The position numbers and the translations under genes are program-made. From assembly GCA_021778935.1 (NCBI GenBank), contig JAJYBQ010000030.1, positions 1-14,611 on the forward strand: a DNA stretch of 14,611 bases. Reading direction: 5' to 3'. This document shows, piece after piece, positions 13,940-14,611 of this stretch. A model generated the notes under the pieces. The model searched no databases and was not told the origin of the DNA. It saw only the letters and a program-made list of their open reading frames with translations. Each line of letters starts with the position of its first letter. Position 1 is the first letter of the stretch. The stretch is from Pseudomonadota bacterium (GTDB taxonomy: Bacteria > Pseudomonadota > Gammaproteobacteria > Burkholderiales > Burkholderiaceae).

Positions 13940-14611
13940 ATGAACGCGTTCCTCCGGATCCCGCCCGCGGTTGTCGCCGCCTCCCTGCTCCTGGGCGGCT
14001 GCGGGCATTTCATCACCAATGCGGGGCCGAGTACTTCCACCGTCGAATCGGTGCCGCAGGCGAAGTCGACGTTGCCCGGCATCCGGCTCCTCCGCGTCGA
14101 TTATGCCCTTGCGCACGCCGTCGAAGCGCGGGAAGCAAGACAGCGCGTTTCGGCATTCTTTCCCAGTCGAGGGCACCCCAATCACTTCGTCGGGCCCGGG
14201 GACGAACTGGCGATCTTCCTTTGGGAATCCCCGCCCGCCAGGCTATTCGCCCCGCGGCGTTTCGCGGTCGCCGGCGAGGGTGTGGCGGGCGGTGGTGCCG
14301 CCATGGTCAGGTTGCCGGTGCAAACCGTCGACAACGCCGGGGAGGTCGTCGTTCCCTTCGCCGGCGACATCCATGTCGCGGGACGAACCTTGTCGCAGAT
14401 CGAGCGCGACATCGTCGCCAAGCTGTCGGAAAAGGCCAACCATCCGCAGGCGATCGTCGAACTCGCGGTCAACAATACCCGGAACATCACGGTCGTCGGC
14501 AACGTGCCGCATAGCCGCGAAGTGCCGTTGGCGCCCGGCGGCGTGCGCCTGCTGCGGGCGATTGCGCTGGCAGGCGGCGTGACGCAATCGGTGGAGAAGG
14601 TCTCGATCCAG
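13940..14611 (+). CDS. Polysaccharide export outer-membrane lipoprotein (Wza/KpsD type), 3'-truncated by window edge
   Basis: 224 codons are visible and the frame is open at the right edge. The ATG at 13940 is the only start in this frame after the intergenic region; no good ribosome site precedes it. The signal peptide ends in lipobox LLGGC with C21. The polysaccharide export (Poly_export/PES) domain spans about 82-178: HFVGPGDELAIFLWE, VVVPFAGDIHVAGRTLSQIE and HPQAIVELAVNNT. An SLBB-type domain begins at about 183 (ITVVGNVPHSREVPL, LLRAIALAGGV). Members form an octameric periplasm-to-outer-membrane channel that exports capsule or exopolysaccharide with an inner-membrane polysaccharide co-polymerase (Wzc or KpsE type). 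An Ala/Gly/Val insert at about 108-124 (FAVAGEGVAGGGAAMVR) lies between the first two blocks. As the first gene after a divergent LysR, it probably starts a polysaccharide locus outside the window. Confidence 0.93.
   Translation, partial: MNAFLRIPPAVVAASLLLGGCGHFITNAGPSTSTVESVPQAKSTLPGIRLLRVDYALAHAVEAREARQRVSAFFPSRGHPNHFVGPGDELAIFLWESPPARLFAPRRFAVAGEGVAGGGAAMVRLPVQTVDNAGEVVVPFAGDIHVAGRTLSQIERDIVAKLSEKANHPQAIVELAVNNTRNITVVGNVPHSREVPLAPGGVRLLRAIALAGGVTQSVEKVSIQ

Noticed and set aside
13807..14082. Upstream in-frame extension of LysR across the divergent promoter
   Set aside because: It would overlap the start of the polysaccharide export gene and both palindromes, and it adds non-family residues before the HTH.

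Overview
This is a high-GC window, about 65-70% by eye, in which genes are densely packed on both strands. The gene families suggest a betaproteobacterium, probably Burkholderiales or a relative: a DUF3562 protein, a SelO with a Cys-Ser-Ser C-terminus, an Aer-like PAS chemoreceptor, an FNR-type box and a YhaJ-like LysR regulator. That assignment is inference; no rRNA or other taxonomic marker is present. I see no tRNA, rRNA, CRISPR array, insertion sequence or replication origin.

Layout. (1) Positions 1-1047, plus strand: the 3' part of a membrane PAP2 phosphatase (probably a DedA-PAP2 fusion cut by the window edge), overlapping by ATGA a small lipoprotein. A 14-bp perfect hairpin separates these from (2) a minus-strand fibronectin-III lipoprotein (1104-2381). 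(3) Divergent from it is a tight plus-strand cluster: a GAF-PAS-GGDEF-EAL c-di-GMP enzyme (2647-4881), msrA (4886-5380) and selO (5384-6916), with gaps of 3-4 nt. This joins second-messenger signalling, methionine sulfoxide repair and redox-linked protein AMPylation. (4) Minus strand 6966-9454: an Aer-like energy-taxis receptor preceded by an FNR-type box and a long dyad, and upstream of it a NarL/LuxR-type response regulator. (5) A minus-strand alpha/beta-hydrolase-like lipoprotein (9573-10775), whose nucleophile elbow appears to lack the serine at the usual position, is divergent from a small ABM-domain monooxygenase-like gene (10884-11177). (6) Minus strand 11211-13806: a LysR regulator, a complete tyrosine recombinase 7 nt downstream, and a 69-residue DUF3562 protein. 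Divergent from LysR, a Wza/KpsD-type polysaccharide export lipoprotein (13940 onward) runs off the window end and probably opens an exopolysaccharide or capsule locus.

Most of the window is ordinary accessory and housekeeping chromosome with a signalling theme. The most unusual part is the right end. A regulator and an orphan chromosomal recombinase sit in one apparent transcription unit facing a polysaccharide export gene, and the 133-bp divergent promoter region holds two adjacent perfect palindromes (14 bp and 16 bp, 2 nt apart). Regulated or phase-variable polysaccharide production is a testable hypothesis but is not shown by the sequence.
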